Below are positions 33,501 to 46,476 of a stretch of 53,182 nt of DNA, one piece after another. Numbering within the stretch: position 1 is the first letter of the stretch; each line of letters begins with the position of its first letter. The DNA lies in contig RCNN01000224.1 in NCBI GenBank assembly GCA_003667245.1, positions 1 through 53,182 on the forward strand. Direction: 5' to 3'. Made by a program: the position numbers and the translations under genes. Below the pieces are notes generated by a model. The model saw nothing but the letters and a program-made list of their open reading frames with translations. It was not told the origin of the DNA and did not search any database. This stretch comes from Heterostelium multicystogenum. Lineage: Eukaryota; Evosea; Eumycetozoa; Acytosteliales; Acytosteliaceae.

Positions 33501-36500
33501 CATCACTATACCCTAATATTAAACTTGACACATTATTGCTACAACTAAATAAATTTACAATATACAATAATAATAATAATAATATCGTCTTGACTTTGTT
33601 TGGAATGCATTGGATTGTATTGGATTGTATTATAGGATTGGTTGTCTAATCCAAACCACAATTTACATTGCTCTACTCCAATGATCATCGAACCAAACTT
33701 CGTTGTAATTTACATCAAACCAGAGATGTCCATTTTGAATAGAGAGCAGTTTAGCAATCCAAATTTTGATGCTAATCATCCACCACAACCACCACCTTGC
33801 TGCCACGAAATAGAGGTTGTTTTTCAAATCAAAATTTGTTTGGTTTTGCAAAATAATATCAAATCTTGAGATCTGCTGAATTGCTAACAAGACAAAAAAA
33901 ATCTAAAGATTTTACGGTTTTTTTTTAATTTTATAATTTATTCAAACAATTTTTCATGATTTAAAACAAAAATTATTATAATTCATATATTTAGATTAGT
34001 CTTTGTAAATCTTTCTTTTACTTTTTGTTTTTACAATTTATTTTTGTTTATTTGCTTGTTTCAGAAGACGTCATCTACGAGCTGCCACAAAACCAGTTTC
34101 ATCTTGGCTTTTCAAATCACATCAACATCGTCAACAACATCAGAATAGCTAGCTCATATTTTAAGATCTTCGTTATTCATCATAGTTAAAGTATTCAGTT
34201 TGTAGTATCATTTATAGGTAACAAGTTGTAATATCCATAGTCTAGCTAGATTTAAATTCAAATTGATCTTGGTAAACTCCTGTAATTTTAAATAGACAAA
34301 ACTTTAAAAGTCAAGGTACTGTAGCTATTTCATCATCTCAACTTTATTTCAAGTCCTTTCTTTATAATACATTATTATTAGATGGAGAAAAGCATAGAAT
34401 AATAGAATACAATTACAACAATAACAAATATGTTTAGATGGAAAACTACTTTGCAATTTCAAGGAATTAATTGCAACTATTTTCATTGTATATTATCTAC
34501 GGTTACAACAATAGCTAAACTGCAACAAATAAGAATTAAGAATTGAGTGCAATGTAGTTTGACAATCTTATCTAAAACAAACTATATCTCATCTTAAAGT
34601 TTGTTTATTTTCCATGTAATGTTTGTGCCTGCTGTTTATTTAACTTTAAGATTAAAGCAAATCAATAATAATCATTCCTTATATGTACTTGATGATCATC
34701 TATAGTAACACATTCCACAATTTCACCTCATTCCACTTTTCTCAATACATAACTTCCTTTCACACTGGGAGACCCTTGTTATATTCTACACACCACACAC
34801 CAAACATTGCTCAACTCAGTCACACACCAACCATCACAATAAAACAATCAATGCCTATTTTACTTTAGCAACAACAAACGGTAAATGATAACTGTACAGT
34901 TGAATTGGTTTGAAATATTTCAAATTCTATGCTAGCATGAGTGAGTGAGAATGATAGCATTGATATCTTTTTATCTATAAGTAACAACGGTAACAGCGTT
35001 ATCATTTATATTTCTTCTTCAAGAGATATCTCTAGAAAAAGTGTAAATATAGATTTGATAATGGATGTTGTCTTTGTCCTTATATATTCCCACTTCAATC
35101 TTCAATCTTCAATCTTCTCTCTGTGACATTCAAATTCAAACAATCGGTTCAAATGCCAAATCACTCCAGACTCACATATTATACAAATTTGTAAATACAT
35201 GATGATGTGAGTAATCTATGTGTTGATGGCAACAATATTTACTCCTACTTTTAAAGATAATGGCAAAATAAATAATAAACCCTTCTTGTTTTTTCCTTTG
35301 ATGGTGTGTTGTGCTTGGAGGGGAGTCATCAATCAATCAATCGATCAATATATATGTCAATTTTAACACACTCTTTTTAACGTCATGTGACTACTGTAAA
35401 GTAGTGTGGTATGTATGGTTGTTTTAAAAAAAGGCTGTTTTTGAGAGAAATGTAGTATAGTTGTAAGTGATTGGAAGATAGGGTTATTTAAAATAAGTTG
35501 CCAATTATTATTATTACTGCTTGTAAAAGTAAATGAAAGTCTAGTAATATCAACAACAATTGGAGGATTGGGAGTGCTGGTTCCAGTGCCAGTGCGTGTT
35601 AGTGTGTACTTATATTTAGTTTAGTTGTTTGATGAATTGAAGGTGGTGTAGTGTGGTGTGTTGTGTTTGATTTGGTTAAAAACAAGCACATCCACACCTA
35701 CACACCCAACACACTGATATCTATCTAATTGTAATCGATGCTTAAAGAAGTATGGAAATGGTGTATGTGTTGGAACATCTACTATTGTATTGGCAGTAAT
35801 CACTTCCAAGAGGATTGATATTTCAAAAATAAATTTGAATTTAATAACAACAACAGCCAAATTCAAACAACGATAAAATCATTAATATAACACATTTAAT
35901 AGTTATTGTTGAATCTAAATCACATCAAACCACACAACACACATATAACTCATATACAGATTTATGGAAACTCCCTCCTTTTCAATTACATTACTTTCAA
36001 CTCAACTCCTGCATCGCATCTATCTTAACAAAACCCACACTCAAATCAAATCAAACCATACACACAATCCACACATTAATACAAATAACACAACAATAAC
36101 AGAGTAGAAAAGAAAACAATAATAAAAAAAGAAAAGAAAATACCATCATCAATCAATCAATCAATCCATCCAATCAATCAATCCAATCATCAAAATATTT
36201 TGTGATTAAATTTAAATTAATATATATAGCAAACACAAAACAAAAGAAAACAAAACATTTAAATTAATAATCATTATAAACATATATCTTAATCATCACA
36301 TCAATTAAATAACAATAATAAATAAATTAATTTTATTATAAATCACCAAAATATCATCAACAATATTGTTATTGTTTTCTTATTACTCAAATTCACATTC
36401 AACTCAATCACCAATTATCAACTATTAGTTATATTTATTATATTTATTGTACAAACTTGGATTTTAAAACGAAAATTAGTTTTCACAATATTATTTATTC

Positions 36501-36586
36501 ATTTTCCAGTCACTTCCAGAAATTTCCAAAAAATTATTTTTCTTTAGAAAGCATTGTTATTCTATAAATCTTAGAAAAAAACAAAG
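33501..36586. other. 3.1-kb spacer between Myb and CARMIL-like genes
   Basis: No gene supported. Short frames of 60-80 codons occur on both strands but are low-complexity and lack domains. The final 700 bp before 36587 is extremely AT-rich, with (AATC)n runs at about 36150-36190, as expected for a promoter. Both 3' untranslated sequence and regulatory elements probably lie here. Confidence 0.45.
36150..36190. repeat. AATC-type microsatellite
   Basis: Imperfect run of ATCA/AATC units with CCATCC interruptions, upstream of the CARMIL-like gene. Confidence 0.7.
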
Positions 36587-39500
36587 ATGATCAATCATTC
36601 AAATAGTTTTTTCACTTTCGATCCCAAATAGTCCGCCAACATCGACGGCAACCACCACTACCACTTCAAATACATCATATAGCTGTGCTTCGACTCCCAA
36701 AAGTAGTCTAAGCCAATCACCAAGATTATCACTCACACCCCGAGGAGTAACTCCACGACAATACCCTCCTCACAACACAAATAATATAAGCAATTTCAAT
36801 AGTAGTTATTCTCCACAATTGTCACAGTCCTCACCATTGCCAGTACCACCACCTCTTTTACCAACGCCATCAACTCCACCCACACCATTCCTTTTCCAAT
36901 CGAAATCTGCTATGCCAATAAATCCTCTTTCATCCTCAAGCAACAGCATTGTTAGTTCTGGATATAATGTCAACAGCCACGAGAATGGATTGATGACGCC
37001 ATCTTCATCCGCTTCCATCTCTCCATCGGCATCGCCATCCTCCATGTCATTCTATCAACAACTACCCACACAACTATCACAGACAAACAATTCTTTATCG
37101 GTATCAGGCCCAAGTAGGTCGAAATCACAAAACTCATCATCAAAGAAAACCTCTAAGCTATTCTCATCACTTTCATTTGGACACTCAAGCACCTCTCACA
37201 ACAATCAAAACAATGCACCCTCCTATTCTCCATCGAAAGGATCAAGTTCTGCGCCTACCACTCCTTCATTACTAACACCAACTACTTCCAGATCACAGAT
37301 TCCCCATTCCATAAATTCGGGCAACAGTAATAACATTCACAATTCAAACTCTAGCGGCAACACTCTCACAAAGTCAACGAGCAGCAGCAGTAGCAGTAGC
37401 AACAGTAGTAGCAACAGCAGCATCAAACCATACAAAGTACACAAGAAAATCAAATATCGATTGAAAATGACTGAACTATCAGGCGGTGAAAAGCGATTTG
37501 TTTTCGATTTGGAGGGCAGAGATCCCGATTTTTGTCTTTGGGTCAAGAAGACCAACAAGAAGGACGTTGTCCAAGATCGTCTCTTTGTCTTGACCCAATA
37601 CCGTGTCTACTCCATCAAGCGTAACAAGCTTGGAAAGAAGCACGTACAACGTCAAGGACATCTCTACGATCTTGTTGAAATCAAAACCGACGACATCGAC
37701 CACGTTCTTCTTCGTTTCTCAACCTTCACCATTGACATTTCCGGTAACAACACTGGTATCACAATTCCCAAGATTTTGATCAACGCATTCCATCGTATAA
37801 GTTTCACATTCTCTTTGGAGGCATCGCCATCTTTAATCATTATTCCAGTCGAAAGACAAGCACCCGAAATCGAAAATATTGGTAGGTCAAAAGATATCAT
37901 TCGACCGACAAACTAGCTACTAATCTTTTATCCCTCTAGATCCTGGATTTGCTCATGGATTTGTTGAAGTTTATAAAGCACAATGTAATTATTATGGTGT
38001 TCCATTTGTAATGGATCTTGTTCAATTCTTGGAAGAAACAGTTTCACAAGGAAATAGAGAGTTTTGTTTGGATGATTTTGCAGGAATCGATAAGACTGCC
38101 GAAGGTGCCATTAATCTCGTTCCAGTCATGGCAGCTTTGCGTCATAATACATATTTCGATACATTCATCTGTCACAACAAGACTAGAAAGGAAGTCCCTC
38201 AATTGTTGGCAGATGTCTTCCACCACAATCGTACACTCACTCGTGTATCATTGCGTGGAATAGACACCGACGAAGGTTGGTCACAACTTGGTGATGCACT
38301 TCGTGAAAACACTTCCAACGAACTCCGTTACCTCGATATCTCTGACAATCCAGTCCGTGATCGTGGTATCACTTCTATTGCTAATGCCATTCGTGCACTT
38401 AGCCGTGAGTTCTGTCAGTTATCAGCTTCAAATATCGATTTGCAATCCAAGGGTGCAGCAGTTTATGTTCCGTTCGCTCCAAGCGAACTACGCTAGCTCT
38501 GGTGCAATCGAAACACTCGACCTCAGCAACAACCACCTCGGTGCCACAGGATCGGACCCACTTCAAGACTTCTTTGCCTTGATGAACTCCTCCAATCCAA
38601 ATCCAGAGAAACCAATGCGTCACCTCAACTTGGAGAACACCCAGATCGACACATCACGTATAACCAATGCCATTCGCCAGGCCAACATGCAGAATCTCCA
38701 GTTCCTCAATTTGAGTGAAAACAAATTTAACAACGATTCAGTGCAGGGTATCTGCTTGTTGATCAACAAAGGACACAACTTGGTTGATATTCAATTGCGT
38801 GGATGTGGATTGCTTGGTGAGCAAGTCGCACTCTTGATCCAAGCTTGTACCAATGGTGCAGCTGTAGAGAAGCGTTCTCTTGATCTCTCCAACAACAACC
38901 TTGGAAAGAATGGAGCTCTCACCTTTGCCCCAACCATTAAGAATTGCACCAACATCACCTCGCTCTCTTTGTCGTTGAACAACTTCCGTAAGCGTGGTAT
39001 GACCTACATCATAAGTGCACTCGAGGAAAACACAACACTCTGTGCTATCGATCTTTCAAACAATCTCAAGAGTGGAAGCAAGGCTGATTCAGTCATCGAC
39101 CACTTGGCCCGTGTTGTCCAACGCCATCCAAAGCTTGAGAAGCTTGTGTTGGCTGGTCGTGATTCACGTGGATTCTTCTTGGGTCGTGAGTTGCTCCCAT
39201 TGGTCAAGTCGATGAATGAAGAGAGTCGTCTTGTTGAGTTGGATATCAACGGAAATGCAATGGGAGACGACCTTTGTCGTGAACTCTTTGAATCACTCAA
39301 GAAGAATGCTAGTCTACGTACTTTGAATATCGACAACAACTCTATTGGATTGGCAGGTTTGGCAGCCATGAAGCGTTGCTTCAGTGTCAAACCGTACACT
39401 CTCTGACATTCCAGTGCCAACTCGTGACATTGCCAAGATTCTTGGTTCAGCTAAGGACAGAAAGAGCACCAACGACAAGATCGCCGAGATATTGAATGAT

Positions 39501-40168
39501 GTTCAATGGGCTTTGGCAAACAACAAGAACGGAATTCCATACACCGACATTCCATCGTCAACCGCCAAGACAACCAGTGTCGCCGTTTCCAACTCCACCC
39601 CCAACTTCAGAGCCACCACCTATATCTCCAACCCATCGTCCCCATGATCAACAACAACCGCTCAGCCGAGGACATTGGAAGATACTCTGCCGGAGGAGCA
39701 CCAGCCTCAACCCAACACTTTTCGCTATCACACAGCTCGCCAGCACCCGCACAGAAACTGTACAACCCACCACCTCCACCACCACTTTACGATCCATACC
39801 AGCAAAACAACAACTACCAGCCACCTCCACCACCACCTCCTGCCGATACCTATCCCTCCTATGATCAACACGCCGCCTCCAATGACTACTACCAACAACA
39901 AGACACAACCAACACCTACGACAACAGCGGAGCTACTGATGAACACTACGACCAATCGCAATATGACCAACAAACCAATCACTATGACGACCAAGCCAAT
40001 CAGCAGTATGACGACCAATCAGCCAACCAATACGACGACCAAGCAGCCAATCAATACGACGACCAATCCGCTAACCAATATGACCAACAATCCTACAGTA
40101 CAGACCAACAAAACTACGACTACAATACAAGTCACACCGGTTATGATAATAATGAATATGAAGCATAA
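36587..40168 (+). CDS. CARMIL-like leucine-rich-repeat protein
   Basis: ATG at 36587 opens MINHSNSFFTFDP; a one-base change at the A3 run 36626-36628 continues as NSPPTSTATTTTTSNTSYS. A long S/N/P-rich N-terminus (about 280 residues) precedes a PH-like domain (KPYKVHKKIKYRLKM, VQDRLFVLTQYRVYSIKRNK). A 58-nt intron (37882-37939) joins VERQAPEIENI to DPGFAHGFVEVYKAQCN. Leucine-rich repeats follow: NELRYLDISDNPVRDRGI, IETLDLSNNHLGATG, LQFLNLSENKFNNDS, SLDLSNNNLGKNGA, LVELDINGNAMGDDL, LRTLNIDNNSIGLAGL. Then come DKIAEILNDVQWAL, a polyproline stretch and a tail of YDDQ/NQYDDQ repeats. PH plus LRR in this order is the CARMIL plan (membrane-linked regulators of actin capping protein). No capping-protein-interaction motif is obvious. 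Frame changes lie near 38470, 39390 and 39640. Confidence 0.7.
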
Positions 40169-41007
40169 GCTCATGATTCAACCAACATCCTATTATATTA
40201 TATTACCCTATCTTTTTAAGAATAAACTAATATTTCCATGTAACATTATCAAATTCAATTGACTTCCCACCTTCACCTATATATCCTTGATTCCACTTTC
40301 TTTGTCCAAGCCGGAATTCCCAATTTTTTTGAAATTGGATAACTGTTGGGTATTATTATGATTTGCAAAATTTCAATTTTATTTCATTAACTTGTGATTG
40401 TTGCGATTGGTCGCTACCTATTAATATTCAAAGTAGTGAAAATGGTCAAAAAGGTGCACCCTTTCATTTCATTAAAAATGTATTAATTTGATTTTTTGTT
40501 GTTATTTTTTTTGCTTGATTATGACAAATCCTTTTAAAAAGGATTCAGAAATAGTTCATCTCGTTTTTTAATTTAAACAAAGTAATATTATATTATATAT
40601 ATTGATTTTGATTTTGATTTGATTTGTTCGAATAGATCAAACCTAATTCATTCATTCATTCATAATCAATCAAACATCATTATTAACATCATCATCACAC
40701 ATTTCACATCACATACATATTCAACTCTTTGAAAATTAATTCTTATAACGGTTAATGATGTCTAATTAAATAATGTTGATAACACATTATTATTAGTATT
40801 ATATATATTGGTAAACATTAAAGTAGATAATTAGATAGTTTGACAGTTAGATAGATAAATAGTAGATAGATAGTTAGTTAGTTAGTAGATTAGATATAAG
40901 AAAAACTAAAGTTAACAAATCTAAACTTTAGAAAGAGATTGACCATACAGGAAATTAAAAGCAATAAAATATAATCAGCGAAACAATAGTCTGAGTAGAA
41001 GATAACA
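40169..41007. promoter_or_regulatory. Spacer upstream of WDR59
   Basis: 839 bp of AT-rich sequence with TAGATAGA-type repeats at 40845-40885. It presumably includes the 3' end of the CARMIL-like gene and the WDR59 promoter. No gene seen. Confidence 0.5.
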
Positions 41008-44000
41008 ATGACTACACAACAATATCTTCATCAGCAGCAGCAGCAACAGCAACAGCAGCAACAGCAACAACAACAACAACAACAGCCACAGGACTTGAGT
41101 GCAAAACAATACAGTACACATCAATACATATAAAGATAATTATAATGTCTTGAAAAAGAATGAGATTATCAACTCAATTGCTGTCAATAAGGAAGGTAAT
41201 TTGGTATGCTTGGGAGGCAAGAAAGCACTGCAAATCGTAGATCTCGATACGCTAAAGAATGCAAAGTATTTCATTCAACAGAATAAGTTTGAAGTTGGTG
41301 TGGTCGATTGGAATACCCAGGCACCAAGTTTGATTGCAACCTCTGTAAGTCGTTGCATAACAGCAGAAGCAACAGACAAATGCTCAGTGAGTACTAACAG
41401 ATGATCGTTCGACACCACATTCTAGTCAAACAATGAAGCATCTATATGGGACATAGATAACAAGTTCCCATTGCTCAATCAATTTGTATCACACCAGCGT
41501 GCAGTTAGCGATTTAAGTTGGAGTTTGTTTGACAAGGATATATTAGCAACAACCTCATCCGATTCCTTTTGTAAACCTGTGGGATCTCCGATCACCAAAG
41601 CGAGTGATGAAGCTCAAAGCACTCAACTCACACATACTCGGTGGTATCCAAGTCAAGTGGAACAAGTTCAATTCACACGTACTAGCATCTGCACACGAAA
41701 GTAATTTAATGATCTGGGATCTAAGAGTGAGTTGCTGTCTTACATATACTGGATGAATATAATCGTACTAACCTATTCGTGCTGGTCTTATAGAAAGAAA
41801 CAACAGAGCTAAATACAACTGTACATACAACAAAAGTATATGGCATCGATTGGTCACCTCATGATCCATTTGAGATTTTGACGTGCAGTCAAGATAAATC
41901 AGTCAAGATATGGTCGTATCCAAACCTTCAACCAAAATCTATCATTTCCACTTCCTATCCAGTCTTAAGAGCCAAGTATTTGGTAGGTAGTCTTTAAAGT
42001 CAAGAGAATGATTCAAATCTAGTTGGTTCATATTAATATTGTTTTATTACAGCCATTTGGTAAAGGAGTTGTAACTATTTCGGATAAAGGTGAGAATTGT
42101 ATTAGAATGTGGAGTTTGAATGATTTAAGTATGCCTGTTACTACTTTGGTAGGACACACCGATTGTGTACGTTCATTCGACTTTAGACTAAAGAACAATC
42201 CCGGAGACAAGGATATTCAGATTGTTTCCTGGTCGAAGGATCAGAATTTGAGATTGTGGAAATTGGAAAACAATGTCAAGGCTGCTTGTGGAATCGAATA
42301 CACACCAACAGGTACCACCAACACAGGATCGGCGAGATCATCATCTACGATTCCCCACAGCGTGGATGGCAGTAGCCTCCAGGTATCTGGACAGCTTGCA
42401 GACATTGCAATGTCAACTGACAGCTCTTCTGGCGCTGGAAACAACGCTGGACAGTTGCCCAATAACATCAGCTCCAGCAACAGCAAATGGTGGTGGATTG
42501 AACCAAAACAGCGCCTTGGGAATCTCGTCTGGCCATCATCATTCAGAGAAGGAGGCAATCGAGTCGAGCTACTCTATTCTCAAGCAGCAAGACGAACAGC
42601 AGCTCGGTTTACACGACGAGTTTATTGGGCCAAAGGAATTGGACTACGAACTCAAGGTCATTCAAAACAAATTCATCGACAAATCACTCAAGATTGAGCA
42701 AGTCAACTTGGCACAGCGTATATGCATTGTCAGCTGCACCGTTTCCAACAAGAGCAAGTCACTGCTGAACGCTGCCAATCACAACAGCACACTTTCGACC
42801 AGCAATGAAGACGACACCTTCCTTCAGGACTCACTCAGCATCACCTCAGTCCAATTGAGAGTGACATTCCCCACACTCTACCCACAGAATGCACTCCCCA
42901 GATTCGAGTGTATTTCCAATGCTTGTACAACATCCTTAACCACCAACATATCAATCATTCAAGTAAGTTTAATATCCACCCACCATCCACCACCTACCCA
43001 CCACATTCTCATCGATCAACTATTCAACACACACAATATCTTCACAGTAACATTCTATATCATGTTTATTCGTCTGATTTTGTTTTTACCACACTCCAAC
43101 ATGACAATTCCAACACAAAAAACACTAGTCATATTGATACCTTTCCACATTTATTACCCACCTTATTTTCTTTATAAATCTTTTTATTTCTTTCATACGT
43201 ATATATTTAAATAATACAACACCTATAATAACCAATTATAATGGTTGTTCATTTCATTCCAATCTCCTTTTTTGGTTATAATTATTTTTATTACTTCATC
43301 ACTACCACCTAATTACACCAAACAATATAGTTGCTATATTATACATATATTTGTTATTATAATTATTATTAGTAATAACTATTTAGTATTGCTAATGTTG
43401 TGTTGTTGTATTGTTTAAATTTACACCGTATTTTCTCCTATTTCTCATAATCATCGTTCTTTAATTATTTTTAATTGCCAAACTTGTATTTTACTTTGTA
43501 ACTTTTATTAATAATTGAATTCTCCTGCTTTGTTATTCCTATTTTAGGCATTGAATGAAGTTGCGGCCAGTCGTGCAGGAAAACCTTGCTTTGAGCAGTG
43601 TCTATCGAGATTGGTGGTCTTAGTCAAGAAGGACGTAATCGATCGAGCAAGAGGTATACTACCTCCACTTAGTCCAGCCAGTCTTGTTGGAAGAAACAAA
43701 GATTATGATTCAAACATCATGATACCGCCAGGAGGAATGGAAGACAGTTTTATTATGGGAGAAATCACATGGAATTGAGGGTTTCCCAAATCTTTCACTC
43801 TCTTCAAGTAATAATAACAACAACAATAATAATAATAATAACATTACAATCACTTCATCGACCTTGACAACCAAGCATAGTCGTCCAATATCAATCAATG
43901 GACTAAACGATATATTAATACAAGACTATACTCAAAATAGCAACAGTAATAATATTAATCACAGTAATATAGGTGGTGGAAGTTTAAATATCAACAATAA

Positions 44001-44042
44001 TGTAAATAGTAATACTAAAGATAATAGTTTTTTAAAGTAGCA

Positions 44043-44081
<39 letters not shown>

Positions 44082-46010
44082 GAAGTATCTCAAGTCCAAG
44101 AACCATTGTTGGTGTAACAAACAAATATATTCATTCACCAACTAATGACAAAAATAACAACAATAACTCAATCCTTTCGAAAATCGTTTGAAAAACAACA
44201 ACTACCACAAACAAGATTCACAACAATTGTCCAAAACAAATGATAAATCACCACTCTCAAGTTCCTTTAAAGAGAGCTCTGCCATTTTCTTGGGCATCCG
44301 CTAGTTCCAATACACTTCCAGCGGACTTTTCATTGTCATCGCACCGAAACTCACTCAGTATTTCACTAACCACTCAACAACAACGACAAATGGAGACAAT
44401 GCCATGTCCAAGACTGTGTGGTGCCATATTTTGGAGGAAATAATCGACTCATTTGCTTTTGGAACAATATTGGTAAAGGACCATTGATAAATCAAACTTC
44501 ACCCAGAACCTACAAAGATCTTTTAAATATTGTAAACAAACCGATTGTAGCTGGAGTTGGAAACTACGTCGTCATCCCAATCGATTGGTACCAATACAAT
44601 AGGTAGCAATGGAAATCCAATGACATCTTCATCGCCAATTTACGAAAGCCCACTTGGAATGAATCAAATATACAATGAAAACAAAATGTCATTATCGAGC
44701 TTCGGATCATCTCCAACCACATTTGCACTTTCTCCACTGGCAACAAGCCAATCTTCACAATCGAGCAGTATTAATATTAAGCAACACATTCCATCTATCA
44801 ATTATCAAATCAAAATATTAGATATATCACCACTTTCACCAATTAGTTTATATTTAGCCAAAAACTATATGTATGTATAAAAAGAATTAATAGTTAACAT
44901 CATAATGTTGTATTAATATCCTTTGTTTTATTTTGTTTTTTTTAGAATAAATGGAACGATCGAAGAAATTTGTAAACATAATGAAATGGTAGCAAAATCT
45001 GTAAATAGAAAAGATCTCGTCAAGCTGTGGTCCGTACTAGGCATGATAACCGATATGAGATTATTCTTTGGTGCCAATGGTAAAATCCAACAAATCAAAC
45101 GAACCAAACAACAAGATTCATTCGAAGAATCCTGGGCACAACATCCAATGGGAAGACCATTTGTTTTATCATTGTAAGCAAATTCAATTCCAAAAATATA
45201 TACACCTATAATCCTAACTATTTTATTTTTATTTCCTATAGGATCAATCACTATATAAAGATAAATGATATTCAAACCATTTCAATGATTTATGGTTTAT
45301 TAACTTTATCTGCACAAAAGCTAACGCAGTCATCTAGAGTGCAGGAAACGAACCAACATTCCCACTATCAGTCACACGAAACTTCTAAATCACCACATTT
45401 ACTCTCACCTTCTCACTCAACATCCAATTTAATTACACAGACATTGGGGCTTTCGTTTGGGTCATGGATCTATCAATTTTGATGAATTACTTCCAAAGAT
45501 CAGTCAATCTCATGCTCACCACGGTCACTTCTCATCTCATGTCCGGCTCAATGTCTGGATTGAGTGCCAACTGGTACGATCCATCATTTTGTTTATTGAC
45601 AGCCTCTCATACTAGAACCTACGATCAGTATCTCAATTTGTATTCTGAAATACTTTTACGTTGGGAACTTCTAGATAAGCGTGCAGAGCTCACCAAGTTC
45701 ATTTCTAGTCAACCAAACAGATCAAAACAATACAGCACTGAAACCAATTCAATTCCAAATTACCTGTCTAAAGTGCCAACGTCAATTAGTCGACAATTTC
45801 TGTGTAAGTTTGTAAGATCTTTGCTTTCAGATGTGCAATCTGCCATATCTCAGTGAGAGGGCTATCAAGTTTCTGTGTGAAATGTGGACATGGTGGACAT
45901 ACTGATTCATATGAAATCATGGTTTAAAAAAACAAACTGTTTGTCCTACTGGTTGCAAATGTGAGTGTACAATGTCAAATTTGACATCTTCACTTGGTTT
46001 CAACAGATAA
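41008..46010 (+). CDS. wdr59: WDR59-like GATOR2 subunit
   Basis: Component of GATOR2, which relays amino-acid sufficiency to TORC1 at the lysosome. ATG at 41008 is followed by a poly-Q run (41032-41089). WD40 blades include VHINTYKDNYNVLKKNEII, NEASIWDIDNKFPLL, HQRAVSDLSWSLFDKDILA, VYGIDWSPHDPFEILTCSQD, CIRMWSLNDLSMPVTTLVGH and IVSWSKDQNLRLWKLE. Next is an RWD domain (QNALPRFECISN, CFEQCLSRLVVLVKKDVIDR), an N-rich linker, MPCPRLCGAIF, then NRKDLVKLWSVLGMITDMRL and DQYLNLYSEILLRWELLDKR. The C-terminal RING-type zinc finger (MCNLPYLSERAIKFLCEM, CGHGGHTDSYEIM, CPTGCKCEC) is split over frames at 45830-45970. Introns: 41345-41425, 41727-41793, 41983-42052, 42963-43547, 44871-44945, 45174-45241. 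Several frame changes interrupt it (near 41100, 41570, 42480, 43780, 44250, 45480, 45840). Confidence 0.92.
42963..43547 (+). other. Unusually long intron in WDR59
   Basis: GTAAGT...TTTTAG borders; 585 nt compared with 66-81 nt for the other five introns of the gene. It sits inside the RWD domain, joining the codon for Q in SIIQ to ALNEVAASRAGK. Its left part (to about 43180) is unusually C-rich for an intron. Confidence 0.75.
44043..44080. repeat. AAT triplet repeat in WDR59 linker
   Basis: Roughly a dozen AAT units, translated as poly-Asn in the disordered linker between the RWD region and the MPCPRLCG motif. Confidence 0.85.
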
Positions 46011-46476
46011 ACAAGAACAACAATCTTTTACCAGATCCATCCAACCATTCGACATCAATCAATCCCATCATCAATTTTAATTGATACTCATTTTTCCCCA
46101 TAAAGCAATAACAATGATAACAATATGAACTAAAACAATTATTCAAATAATAAATATTTATTTAATTATTTCTATTAACAGTTCGTCACATGGATCACAA
46201 CGAAACTCTTTTGATAATTGGACCTAATTGTTGGACCCTGATCTCAAGTAAATCCTTAGAATTAAAAAGGTATATAGAATGTTTGACATCTTTCGCCCAA
46301 ATCATACCGATCAATTTTTATCTTATATAATATCTCTTTAAAGGTATTGAGTCTTGAATACTTTGGGACAAAGTTTTTAAAATGCTTTACTCAATATACC
46401 AAGACAGTGTTTTTATTCAGACCAATCATATAATTTCAAATAATTTCCAAATACAATCGATCAAAAAAGCTATATT
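46011..46476. other. Tail-to-tail spacer between WDR59 and the DNase II-like gene
   Basis: 466 bp, AT-rich, with the T10 run at 46482-46491 just inside the end of the neighbouring gene. No gene recognised. Confidence 0.5.

Noticed and set aside
34941..35126. Short frame between the Myb and CARMIL-like genes
   Set aside because: Serine/isoleucine-rich chance frame without recognisable features.
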